Shown here in pieces: positions 16,441 to 23,938 of a DNA stretch of 64,000 bases (position 1 is the stretch's first letter; every line of letters starts with the position of its first letter). The stretch lies in the NCBI RefSeq assembly GCF_027497195.1, contig NZ_CP114905.1:1860001-1924000 (forward strand), read 5' to 3'. The DNA is from Streptomyces sp. WMMC500. GTDB lineage: Bacteria; Actinomycetota; Actinomycetes; Streptomycetales; Streptomycetaceae. A program made the translations under genes and the position numbers. Under the pieces are notes generated by a model. That model was given only the letters and a program-made list of their open reading frames with translations. It did not search any database and had not been told where the DNA came from.

Positions 16441-17828
16441 GCGAGCGCCTCCCGCACGATCACGGTCTTCTGCCGGGTGAACTCCCGCGCGGTGTCGTGC
16501 AGTCCCTCGCGGCTGCCGCCGGTGTCCCCGGGGCCGCCGAAGGGCAGGTTCTCGGCGCGCAGGGCGGTGGAGCCGTTGATCACGACGCCGCCGACCCGCA
16601 GCCGGGCGGCCACCGCGAACGCCCGCTGCAGGTCGCGGGTGTGGACGGCGGCCTGCAGCCCGTACGGGGAGTCGTTGGCCATCCGGACCGCGTCCATCGG
16701 GTCGGTGAACCGTGCGACGGGCGCGACCGGGCCGAAGATCTCCTCGGCCAGCGCGGGGCTGTCGTCCGGGACGTCGACCAGCACCGCCGGTTCGTAGAAC
16801 GCCTTGCTGCGCCACCCGCCGGCCGCCCGCCGCGCGCCGTCGCGGATCAGCGCGGCCACCGCGGTCTCCACCCGCTCGGCGGCCTCCTCGCTGATCAGCG
16901 GGCCGACGTCGGTGCCCGGCGCCAACTGGTCGCCGACGGTCAGGCGGATGGTGCGGGCCAGCAGGGCGTCCACGAACTCGTCGTGCACGGCTTCCTGGAC
17001 GTACACGCGCTTGACGGCGCAGCAGATCTGGCCGTTGCCGCGGGCGAGCCGGCCGAGCACGACGGCCTCGGCGGCGGCGTCGAGGTCCGCGTCGTCGCAG
17101 ACGATGAGCGCGTCGTTGCCGCCCAGCTCCAGGTGGGTCTTCTTCAGCGTCGCCGCCGCGCGGCGGGCGATCTCGCGGCCGGCCGCGGTGCTGCCGGTGA
17201 GGCTGACGGCGGCGATGGACGGGTCGTCGGCGAGCCGGCGGGAGACGTCGGGGCCGCCGGTGAACACCTGGTGCGCCTCCGGCGGGAAGCCGGCCGCGGC
17301 GACCAGTTCGGCGACGCGCAGCACGGTCAGCGGGCAGCGCGCCGGGGCCTGGACGACGACGGCGTTGCCGGCGGCGAGCGCGGCGCCGGCCTTGTGGGCG
17401 TACAGCTCGACGGGGTAGTTGAACGGCACGAGTGCGGCGATCGGGCCGAGCGGCTCGGTGAGCGTCACGGCGAGGTCGCGCTCCAGGCCGGGTACGGCGT
17501 CCAGCGGGATCTGGCGCCCGAACAGCCGGGTGGCCTCCCCGGCGAAGCCGCGGAAGATGCGGGCGGCGGCGGCAAGCTCCTCCGATGTCTGGGCGAGGGG
17601 CTTGCCGTTCTCGGCGGCGAGCAGGGCGGCGAGTTCGGCGGTGTGCGCGTCGAGCAGCGCGGCGACCCGAGTGAGCAGCGCGGCCCGCTGGTGGGCGGGC
17701 ATCGCGGCCATGGCGCGCTGCCCGCGTACCGCCGACTCGGCCACGTGATCGATGTCTTCGGGGGTGAACTGCTTGACCTCACCCAGGTGCTCGCCGGTTC
17801 CTGGGTTGCGGACGTGACAGGTGGTCAT
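16437..17828 (-). CDS. NAD(P)-dependent aldehyde dehydrogenase
   Basis: About 463 aa, usual for the superfamily. Catalytic features visible: Asn in LVPFNYPVEL, Glu in HLELGGNDALIV, and Cys in RGNGQICCAVKRVYV. GSTAAGREIARRAA matches the cofactor-binding turn and EEIFGPVAPV the C-terminal motif. As first gene of an ABC-transporter operon it probably oxidises a sugar-derived aldehyde (lactaldehyde, glycolaldehyde or a semialdehyde) to the acid. Start ATG 17828 has GGAGAG six bases upstream. Confidence 0.92.
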   Translation of the reverse strand: MTTCHVRNPGTGEHLGEVKQFTPEDIDHVAESAVRGQRAMAAMPAHQRAALLTRVAALLDAHTAELAALLAAENGKPLAQTSEELAAAARIFRGFAGEATRLFGRQIPLDAVPGLERDLAVTLTEPLGPIAALVPFNYPVELYAHKAGAALAAGNAVVVQAPARCPLTVLRVAELVAAAGFPPEAHQVFTGGPDVSRRLADDPSIAAVSLTGSTAAGREIARRAAATLKKTHLELGGNDALIVCDDADLDAAAEAVVLGRLARGNGQICCAVKRVYVQEAVHDEFVDALLARTIRLTVGDQLAPGTDVGPLISEEAAERVETAVAALIRDGARRAAGGWRSKAFYEPAVLVDVPDDSPALAEEIFGPVAPVARFTDPMDAVRMANDSPYGLQAAVHTRDLQRAFAVAARLRVGGVVINGSTALRAENLPFGGPGDTGGSREGLHDTAREFTRQKTVIVREALA

Positions 17829-17859
17829 GGCGGCTCTCCGTGAGGCAGCGGCGGCGTTC

Positions 17860-17932
17860 GAGATTCCGAACGGCGCGATGCTGGCAACGGCCTGTCAATT
17901 TGTCAATCCACCTGACTAATTAACATCCCACG
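17860..17932 (-). promoter_or_regulatory. Promoter region of the aldehyde dehydrogenase/ABC operon
   Basis: On the minus strand two overlapping TTGACA hexamers occur eight bases apart (plus strand TGTCAATTTGTCAA). From the first, a 17-base spacer leads to CAGCAT, a weak -10. The block 17890-17932 is much more AT-rich than its surroundings and includes GACTAATTAACATCC, so an operator here is plausible. Confidence 0.5.
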
Positions 17933-18003
17933 TATTTCCCCAGGTCACGGTGGGAGCGCGCCCGGCCGCCCGCGCGGGGTGCGGGTCCGCGGCCTGGCGG
18001 GGA

Positions 18004-18384
18004 CGCGTGGTCACGCCGGGCACGCGGCGGCAGCCGCGGGGGCCGGGGAGAAGCACACGGGACGGGGGGGGACGAACGGGACGCGGGAGCCACCCGGCCG
18101 CATACCGGGACCGGTAGGGGCGAGCGGCACGCGGGGCGCGCCTTGCAGGGCTCGCGTGGTCACGCCGGCCGTCCGGCGGCGGCCCGCCGGCACCGGCAGA
18201 AGCACACGCGACGGGGCCGAGCGGGGTGCCCGGCCGGCCGCACGCCGGGGCCGGGTGCGGCACGCGCGGCGGGGATGCGCCTCTCCACGGCTCGCGCGGT
18301 CACGGCGGACATCCGTCCGCCGGGGAGAAGCACACGGGAGGGGGGCCGCGCGGGACCGCGCTCGTGCCGCGGTCCCGGCTCACC
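18004..18384. repeat. Three tandem ~140-bp repeats, each with a conserved hairpin block
   Basis: Units begin at 18004, 18153 and 18293 (149 and 140 bases apart; the third is shorter). Each opens with CGCGYGGTCACG, continues with a short hairpin of different sequence, and then the near-constant word AGAAGCACACG. The hairpins are CGCGGC-ggca-GCCGCG, CCGGCGG-cggc-CCGCCGG and CGGCGGAC-atcc-GTCCGCCG. Units 1 and 2 also share a C-rich/G-rich second half. Reading frames differ from unit to unit, so coding is unlikely. The region lies between a membrane-protein gene and the promoter of the aldehyde dehydrogenase operon. Confidence 0.8.
18352..18376 (-). terminator. Hairpin terminator after the PGPGW membrane-protein gene
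   Basis: GGGACCGCG, seven bases, CGCGGTCCC: perfect 9-bp arms, about 50 bases past the stop codon at 18426, within the third repeat unit. Confidence 0.55.
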
Positions 18385-18425
18385 TACCAGGCGTCAGCCC
18401 GCCGGGACCTGGGGGCCCTCGGCGG

Positions 18426-18863
18426 TCAGACCTTCCAGGGCATCTCCAGGCCGAACTCGTACAGATAGATCGCGAGCAGCACGCCGCAGATCACCAGGCC
18501 GACGGCCGTCAGGATGGCGTTGCGGCGGCGGACCTTCGGGTCGAGGGCGCGCTGCGCGGCCTCGGTGACCTTCCGCTTGGTCCAGCGAAGGATTATCTGC
18601 GCCCACACGAACTCCGTCGCCCAGACGGCCATGCCCGCGAAGATCACCAGCCAGCCGGGTCCCGGCAGCGGCAGCAGGATGATGCCGCCGCCGACTATGG
18701 CCAGGCCCACGATGAAGACCCCGACCTGCCAGCTCACGTGCAGCGCGCGCGAGCGCTGGATGAAGTGCGGCGCCCGGGACCCCCACGCCTGGTGCTCCGG
18801 AGTGTCCGGTTTCTCCGGCTCGTCCACCTTGGCCACCGGAGCGTCGGTGTCAGTCTTGTCCAT
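18426..18863 (-). CDS. PGPGW-motif transmembrane protein (TIGR02611-like)
   Basis: About 145 aa. A hydrophilic N-terminus (about 40 residues) precedes RSRALHVSWQVGVFIVGL, a first hydrophobic helix, the signature LLPLPGPGWLVIFAGMAVWA, then a helical basic linker (RWTKRKVTEAAQRALDPKVR) and a final membrane helix. This matches a conserved actinobacterial membrane family of unknown function. ATG 18863 was chosen; GGGGGA lies eight bases upstream, and an in-frame ATG at 18899 adds twelve hydrophilic residues. Transcribed alone, ending at the hairpin at 18352. Confidence 0.85.
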   Translation of the reverse strand: MDKTDTDAPVAKVDEPEKPDTPEHQAWGSRAPHFIQRSRALHVSWQVGVFIVGLAIVGGGIILLPLPGPGWLVIFAGMAVWATEFVWAQIILRWTKRKVTEAAQRALDPKVRRRNAILTAVGLVICGVLLAIYLYEFGLEMPWKV

Positions 18864-18949
18864 CCTCTTGTCCCCCTGATCGCCACGCTCGCCATGCATG
18901 GAGACACGTTACGGGGTGAGAGTGCCGGAGCCGTCCACCGGACGGACCG

Positions 18950-19162
18950 TCATCCGGGGGTCGCCTCCTCCCCAGGGTGTACGACCACTCCCGTGGCCGA
19001 GAGGGCGCCCCTCGACCCGCTGTTGCCCAAAGCATGCGGTAGCCGGTTCCCGGCGGACGTCTGCTTCGCACAGCGGAACAGCGTCCGCCTGCGGGAGCGA
19101 TTCCAGCCGACGGTCAGCGCGACAGCCACGTCCACGGTCGCGCCGGTCTTCACCCACTTCAT
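18950..19162 (-). CDS. Small hypothetical ORF with a good ribosome-binding site
   Basis: 70 codons from ATG 19162, preceded by GGGGGAG five bases upstream. The product begins MKWVKTGATVDVAVALTVGW, weakly hydrophobic, then becomes basic and Gly/Ser-rich. I recognise no family. The 448-base gap between the PGPGW gene and the PucR-like regulator otherwise holds nothing I can identify, so this is either a small protein gene or chance. Confidence 0.3.
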   Translation of the reverse strand: MKWVKTGATVDVAVALTVGWNRSRRRTLFRCAKQTSAGNRLPHALGNSGSRGALSATGVVVHPGEEATPG

Positions 19163-19311
19163 GCCGTCTCCCCCTCTTCCGGTTCCGCACGGTGCTCTCG
19201 CCGCGACCGAACGGGGCCGAGGCTAGGCGCGGCGGGATCCGGCAGACAACGTGCACGGTGCGCAGTCGGGACGGGCCGGCCGGGCACGGTGCACGGATTC
19301 TCAGAAGGTTC

Positions 19312-20904
19312 TCAGGAATCCTTCACGGACGCCGGTCTGCACCCCTCCGCGACGGCGAGGGCCTGGGCGAGGTCGTAGACGCCGAAGCCGCTGGTGAGCA
19401 GGTCCCGGTTGAGCAGCACCTCGGCGGTGCGCAGCCGCGCCCTGACGGTGTTGCGGCTGATGCCGAGGCCGCGGGCGGCGCGCTGGGCGTCGGAGTTGGC
19501 GGCGACCCAGGCCCGTGCGGTGGTGCGGAGGGTGTCGTCCAGCGGGTGCAGGAAGGCCGCCGCCCAGTCCCTCGCGGGCTGCGAGCGGACCAGATCGCAG
19601 AAGGAGGGCGCGGCATCGCCGCCCCCGGCGTCGCCGATGCCGGGGGCGGCGGCCGGGGACGGGTCGGCGAGGGCCAGGGCGAGGTTGAGCAGAGCCCGGG
19701 AGACCACCTCGTCGAGGTCGAGGCCGAGGAGGCGCTCCGCGCGCCTGAAGTGGGCCGTGACCGTGTTGCGGCTGACACCCAGGAACCGGGCCGCCCCCGA
19801 GCGCGACACGGTCAGCCCGGCCCGCAGAACGTGCACCGTGAGCCGGGGCGCGGCGGCCAGAGGGTGCAGGAACGAGCGTGCCCACGCCACCGCGTCCGGC
19901 CGGGGCAGGAGTTGGGCGAGGGGCGACTCGCCGCGATAGGACGCCACCCGGCCTGGCAGGTTCCGGGCCACCGAGAGCGTGTGCCGGGCCTGCTCGTACG
20001 CCTGCGCGGTGGCCTCCAGCGCATGCACGGCACTGATGCCCAGGGCGTAGCCGGCGTTGTCGCGTGCCAGCCGGCGCAGCTCCGCGCCCCGGCCGGCCGG
20101 GGCGCGGTCGTCGTCGGAGTCCTGGGAGACGAGGCAGATGAGGTGCTCGCGCATGACCGGGCACTGCACCATGAGGTCGCGGTCGTGGTAGCCCGAGGGG
20201 TCCTGGAGGTCGAGGGCGAGCCGGTCCCGCTCGGCCGGGGGGCAGTGCAGCAGGTAGACGCGCAGGGTGCGGGTGTCCAGCAGTTCGGGGACGGCGCCGG
20301 CGGTCATCCGGCGGGCCAGCTCGGGGTCGCCGGCCAGCAGCGCCTGGAGCACGGCGAAGCGCACCTGCCGGGCTTTGTCCTGGTAGTTGCGGTGCACCGC
20401 GGCGGCTTCGTGCAGGCGCAGCAGGAGCAGGGCGGAGCGGGCGGCGTCCGCGGCGAGCCCGGCGGCCTCCCGGGCGGGTGGCGTGGCCCCCGCGACGACC
20501 AGCACCGGTCGCGGCGGCCACGGGCTGAGGGCGTCGCCGCCACCTGAGACGGCCGTGCGAGAGCGGGCGGCGGCGGGCTCGGGCTGCGGATCGAGGGCTT
20601 CGACACGCACGTGCAGCCCGCCCGCCTCCAGCCCGGCGACCCCGCCCCGGCCCTGGCCGAGCCGGGCGAGCCCGGTCGCCAGCGCGCCGCTCAGCAGGGC
20701 ACGCGGAAACCCCACGGAGGCGGCGGCCACCGTGCCCGTACTCCAGACGAGCGCGACGTGCGCGTCGATGTGCCCGCGTAACCAGTCGACGATGCGCCGC
20801 AGGTCGGGTTCGCCGGGGCGGGCGGCCTGCCGCTGCACCTCGCGGAGGAGTTCCTGGGAGCGGGCGATACGCCAGTACGGATCCCCGACACCTGGTGACT
20901 GCAT
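19312..20904 (-). CDS. PucR/CdaR-type regulator with two C-terminal HTH segments
   Basis: About 530 aa. The N-terminal half is a GAF-like/sensor region of no clear motif. The C-terminal half has two successive PucR-type HTH units: GAARFLGVSRNTVTAHFRRA (about residue 370) and RAARGLGISRNTVRARLRTA (about residue 485). Each is preceded by a related ARSFLHPL or AAAFLHPL segment, so the DNA-binding module is duplicated. ATG 20904 has GGGGAG five bases upstream. The divergent neighbours at 21299 and 22355 (secreted LamG-like and sugar-dehydrogenase-like proteins) are candidate targets; that is inference. Confidence 0.8.
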   Translation of the reverse strand: MQSPGVGDPYWRIARSQELLREVQRQAARPGEPDLRRIVDWLRGHIDAHVALVWSTGTVAAASVGFPRALLSGALATGLARLGQGRGGVAGLEAGGLHVRVEALDPQPEPAAARSRTAVSGGGDALSPWPPRPVLVVAGATPPAREAAGLAADAARSALLLLRLHEAAAVHRNYQDKARQVRFAVLQALLAGDPELARRMTAGAVPELLDTRTLRVYLLHCPPAERDRLALDLQDPSGYHDRDLMVQCPVMREHLICLVSQDSDDDRAPAGRGAELRRLARDNAGYALGISAVHALEATAQAYEQARHTLSVARNLPGRVASYRGESPLAQLLPRPDAVAWARSFLHPLAAAPRLTVHVLRAGLTVSRSGAARFLGVSRNTVTAHFRRAERLLGLDLDEVVSRALLNLALALADPSPAAAPGIGDAGGGDAAPSFCDLVRSQPARDWAAAFLHPLDDTLRTTARAWVAANSDAQRAARGLGISRNTVRARLRTAEVLLNRDLLTSGFGVYDLAQALAVAEGCRPASVKDS

Positions 20905-21248
20905 GGCGGCTCCCCTCTGTATCTGTCGGACATCCTGCAGATCTTCTCTGAGAAGCGCACGCCCCGTCGTCGAGATCGACGGGGACCCGGTGATCGCCGT
21001 GCGCGAAGGCTGCGCGGGCCGTGCCGGGGTCTTCACTCCGGCGTGTCCGCGCACCGGCCCCCGGCCGCGTTCCGCCGACGGACTGCTACGGGCCCGATGC
21101 GAGACCGCGCTGCTGAGCTGCACCGCGGCGGGCCGCCGACCGGGCGGCGGAGCCGCGGCGCGAGTCCGCGCCGCCGGGCGAGCCGCGGGCGTCCACGTTC
21201 TTGACGCGCTCACGTCGCGCGGATACGGTCCCCAGCGGGACGCGTAGC
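20905..21248. other. Intergenic region between the PucR-like gene and the secreted-protein pair
   Basis: About 390 bases between divergent genes. Apart from the AAGCGCTT element at 21249 I see no RNA gene, strong hairpin or convincing reading frame. The short AT-richer stretch at about 20915-20960 just upstream of the regulator could hold its promoter. Confidence 0.4.
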
Positions 21249-21256
21249 AAGCGCTT
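21249..21256. promoter_or_regulatory. AAGCGCTT palindrome, LacI-type operator candidate
   Basis: The palindrome AAGCGCTT within GTAGCAAGCGCTTACCG lies 42 bases ahead of the LamG-like start. LacI-family operators commonly centre on a CG step with A and T flanks like this. No LacI gene is nearby. Confidence 0.4.
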
Positions 21257-21298
21257 ACCGACTCGTTCGGAGTCCTCCTCGGGGAGGGAGATGACGCA

Positions 21299-22294
21299 AT
21301 GCCGAAGCACAGCGGGAGCGGCGCCGCACGGGTCGTCGCGGCCGTCGCGGCGCTGGCACTGACCGCCCTGGCGGCGGGACCGGTGCAGGCGGTGCAGGAG
21401 CCGGAGGGACCGGCGGCGACGGGGCGGGGAGCGCCCCGGGTGCTCCCCGCTCTGCTGCCGGACCTCGTCGCGCTCTACGACTTCGGCCATCCGGTCCGCG
21501 GCAACCCCGCCCTCGAACGCGACCTGGGCCGCTCCGGCACGGAGATCGCCCTCGTCAACGGCGGCGCCGCGATGCGCGTGCCCGACCGTGCCTTCCCGGG
21601 CGCCGGCCGCGCCCTGCAGACCGCCCAGGTCTCCCCCGCCAACGCCGGCAACGACGACTGGAAGGCCGGCCTCCACAGCCCCGGGGGCGTACCGAGCCTG
21701 GGGGCGTTCAACGGGGCGAAGGCCGCCACCGTCATGGGCTGGTTCAAGGTGACCGGCGACAACCCCGCCCCCGACTCCCAGACCGCGGACCCGGACGACC
21801 GCTACGGCGCCGTCGGCCTGGCCGGCGTGCTCGCCGGCAACTCCGACGGCCACGGCGTACGCGCCCTGCTGGAGCTGATCGAGGTGGACGGCGAGCTGCG
21901 GCTCGTGGCGCTCGGCCGCCGGCTCGACGAGGGCGCCTCGCAGACGTTCGCCGCCGCCGGGGACTGGCGCCGGCTGCTGCCGCCGGACGAGTGGGTGTTC
22001 CTGGCCGCGACGTTCGACTACACGGACGGCACTATGGCGCTGTTCCGCAACGGCGAGCGCCTCGACGGCTTCTACACCGTCCCCGGCGACCCGTGGCAGG
22101 TCTCCGGGCCCGGCGAGCACCGCGCGTCGCCCACGGACCCCGCGGGCATCAAGATCGGCGGGAGCTTCCCGCAGAACACCCTGGAGCGCAATCCCTGCAA
22201 CTGCCGCATGGACAGCCTGATGTTCCTCGACCGCGAGCTGACCGACCGGCAGGTACGGGCGCAGTACCGGCTGATGGTCTCGAACCGGCCCTGA
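21299..22294 (+). CDS. Secreted LamG/concanavalin-like protein
   Basis: About 331 aa with a signal peptide (ARVVAAVAALALTALAAG, probable cleavage near VQA-VQ). The mature part looks like a LamG jelly-roll: ATVMGWFKVTGDN, GVRALLELIEVDGELRLVALG, WVFLAATFDYTDGTMALFRNG and KIGGSF, ending MDSLMFLDRELTDRQVRAQY. Such domains bind glycans or adhere to surfaces. SD GGGAGGG precedes the ATG. It sits 60 bases upstream of a secreted sugar-dehydrogenase-like gene on the same strand, so the two probably act together outside the cell. Confidence 0.8.
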   Translation: MPKHSGSGAARVVAAVAALALTALAAGPVQAVQEPEGPAATGRGAPRVLPALLPDLVALYDFGHPVRGNPALERDLGRSGTEIALVNGGAAMRVPDRAFPGAGRALQTAQVSPANAGNDDWKAGLHSPGGVPSLGAFNGAKAATVMGWFKVTGDNPAPDSQTADPDDRYGAVGLAGVLAGNSDGHGVRALLELIEVDGELRLVALGRRLDEGASQTFAAAGDWRRLLPPDEWVFLAATFDYTDGTMALFRNGERLDGFYTVPGDPWQVSGPGEHRASPTDPAGIKIGGSFPQNTLERNPCNCRMDSLMFLDRELTDRQVRAQYRLMVSNRP

Positions 22295-22354
22295 GCCGCA
22301 CCCCCGTCCCCGTACAAACCCGCTCGTCGCGCACCCCCAGAACGGAGCCCCGGC

Positions 22355-23866
22355 ATGCCCCTACCCCTCCGCCGAAAGCCCCGCCTCCTCGCCCCCGTAC
22401 TCGCCGCGGCCGTGGCCGCGACCGCCTTCCTCACCGCCCCCGCCGAGGCCCGTACCGAACCGACCGCGGCCCCGGCCGCCGCGCCCGGGGACGCGATCCT
22501 CCCCAAGCCCGTGCCCGCGAAGCTCGGCCTCGTCGTCGAGGAGTACACGCAGTTCCCCAAGTCGGAGCCGACGCCCCCGCCGACCGACCCGCGACTGATG
22601 CGGCACGCCCGGATCAACGCGCTCGCCGAACTCCCCGACGGCTCGGGCCGCAAGGCGGTGCCCGACCTCAACGGCAAGCTGTACCTCGTCGAGGACGGCG
22701 CACAGCCCCGCGCGTACCTCGACGTCGGCGCCACCTTCGCGCCGCAGTTCTTCTCCGGCCAGGGCCTCGGCCAGGGCTTCGGCTACGCGGCCTTCCACCC
22801 CGGCTTCGCCCGCAACGGCATCTTCTACACCGTGCACACCGAGCTGGCCTCCACCACCGACGAGGAGCCGGACCTCACCCCCCAGCCGAACACCGGCTAC
22901 CACGGCATCATCACCGAGTGGACCGCCGACGACCCGTCCGCCGACACCTTCTCCGGCACCCGCCGCGAGGTGCTGCGGCTCGGCTTCCAGGGCCGCATCC
23001 ACGGCATCCAGCAGATCGCGTTCAACCCCACCGCCCGCAAGGGCGGCGCCGACTACGGCAAGCTCTACCTCGCCGTCGGCGACGGCGGCACCGGCGTCGA
23101 CAACACCGAACCGCAGAACCTCGCGCTGCCGCACGGCAAGCTGCTGCGGATCGACCCCCGCGGCACCGACAGCGCCAACGGCGCGTACGGCATCCCCGCC
23201 GACAACCCCTTCGCCGACCGCCCCGGCGCCCTCGGCGAGATCTACTCCTACGGCTACCGCGACCCGCACCGCTTCAGTTGGGACACCGGCGGCAGGAACC
23301 GGATGTACCTCGGCCACATCGGCCAGCACGCCGTGGAATCCGTCTACGAGGTACGCGCCGGGGACAACTCCGGCTGGAGCGAGCGGGAGGGCCCGTTCGT
23401 CTTCGACAAGGACCCGGCCGACCCGTGCGACGCGTACAAGCCGCTGCCGCCCGACGACGACAAGTACGGCTACACCTACCCCGTGGCCGCCTACGACCAC
23501 GACCCGCCGGCCGACTGGGACTGCACCTCCGACATCGGCCGCGCCGTCTCCGGCGGCTTCGTCTACCGCGGTGACGAACTGCGCAACCTGCGCGGCACGT
23601 ACGTCTTCGGCGACCTCGTCGACGGCCGCGTCTTCGCCACCAGGGAGGGTGACATGGACCGCGACGCGGCCGAGATGGCCACGATCCATCAGCTCCGGCT
23701 CTACGACGCCGCCACCGGCGAGCGCGTCACGGCGCAGGACCTGGCCGGCGACACCCGCGTCGACCTGCGCTTCGGGCAGGACGCGGCGGGCGAGCTGTAC
23801 CTGCTGGCGAAGGCGAACGGCAAGGTCTGGAAGGTCACCGGCACCCGCGGCCCCGCGCTGCCGTAG
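22355..23866 (+). CDS. Secreted glucose/sorbosone dehydrogenase-family beta-propeller protein
   Basis: About 503 aa with signal peptide (LLAPVLAAAVAATAFLTAPAEA). Matches the soluble PQQ-dependent glucose/sorbosone dehydrogenase family: a six-bladed propeller with GFGYAAFHPGFARNG, GRIHGIQQIAFNP, KLYLAVGDGGTG, HGKLLRIDPRGTD, SYGYRDPHRFSWD and VSGGFVYRGDELRNLRGTYVFGDL. The family oxidises aldoses with PQQ or is a non-catalytic relative; PQQ ligands cannot be verified by eye. The RDPHRF motif is typical. Ends at a strong bidirectional terminator. Confidence 0.85.
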   Translation: MPLPLRRKPRLLAPVLAAAVAATAFLTAPAEARTEPTAAPAAAPGDAILPKPVPAKLGLVVEEYTQFPKSEPTPPPTDPRLMRHARINALAELPDGSGRKAVPDLNGKLYLVEDGAQPRAYLDVGATFAPQFFSGQGLGQGFGYAAFHPGFARNGIFYTVHTELASTTDEEPDLTPQPNTGYHGIITEWTADDPSADTFSGTRREVLRLGFQGRIHGIQQIAFNPTARKGGADYGKLYLAVGDGGTGVDNTEPQNLALPHGKLLRIDPRGTDSANGAYGIPADNPFADRPGALGEIYSYGYRDPHRFSWDTGGRNRMYLGHIGQHAVESVYEVRAGDNSGWSEREGPFVFDKDPADPCDAYKPLPPDDDKYGYTYPVAAYDHDPPADWDCTSDIGRAVSGGFVYRGDELRNLRGTYVFGDLVDGRVFATREGDMDRDAAEMATIHQLRLYDAATGERVTAQDLAGDTRVDLRFGQDAAGELYLLAKANGKVWKVTGTRGPALP

Positions 23867-23889
23867 CCGGCGGGGAGACCGGCCCGTAC

Positions 23890-23938
23890 GGCGGGCGCGG
23901 GCGTCAGTCCGGCGAGCCGGACTCCGCCCGCGCCCGCC
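23890..23938. terminator. Strong two-tier bidirectional hairpin terminator
   Basis: 14-bp outer arms (GGCGGGCGCGGGCG and its exact complement at 23925-23938) enclose a second 7-bp hairpin (AGTCCGG-cgag-CCGGACT). It sits between convergent genes and its right half lies inside the last codons of the StrR-like gene. Confidence 0.75.

Noticed and set aside
18004..18384. Interpretation of the tandem repeats as a known riboswitch such as ydaO/c-di-AMP or cobalamin
   Set aside because: The conserved words do not match the consensus cores I can recall; only an Infernal search could exclude a divergent member.
17979..18568. Plus-strand open frames across the tandem repeats encoding Arg/Gly/His-rich peptides
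   Set aside because: Each repeat unit falls in a different frame and no ribosome site precedes the frames; long open frames are expected by chance at this GC content.
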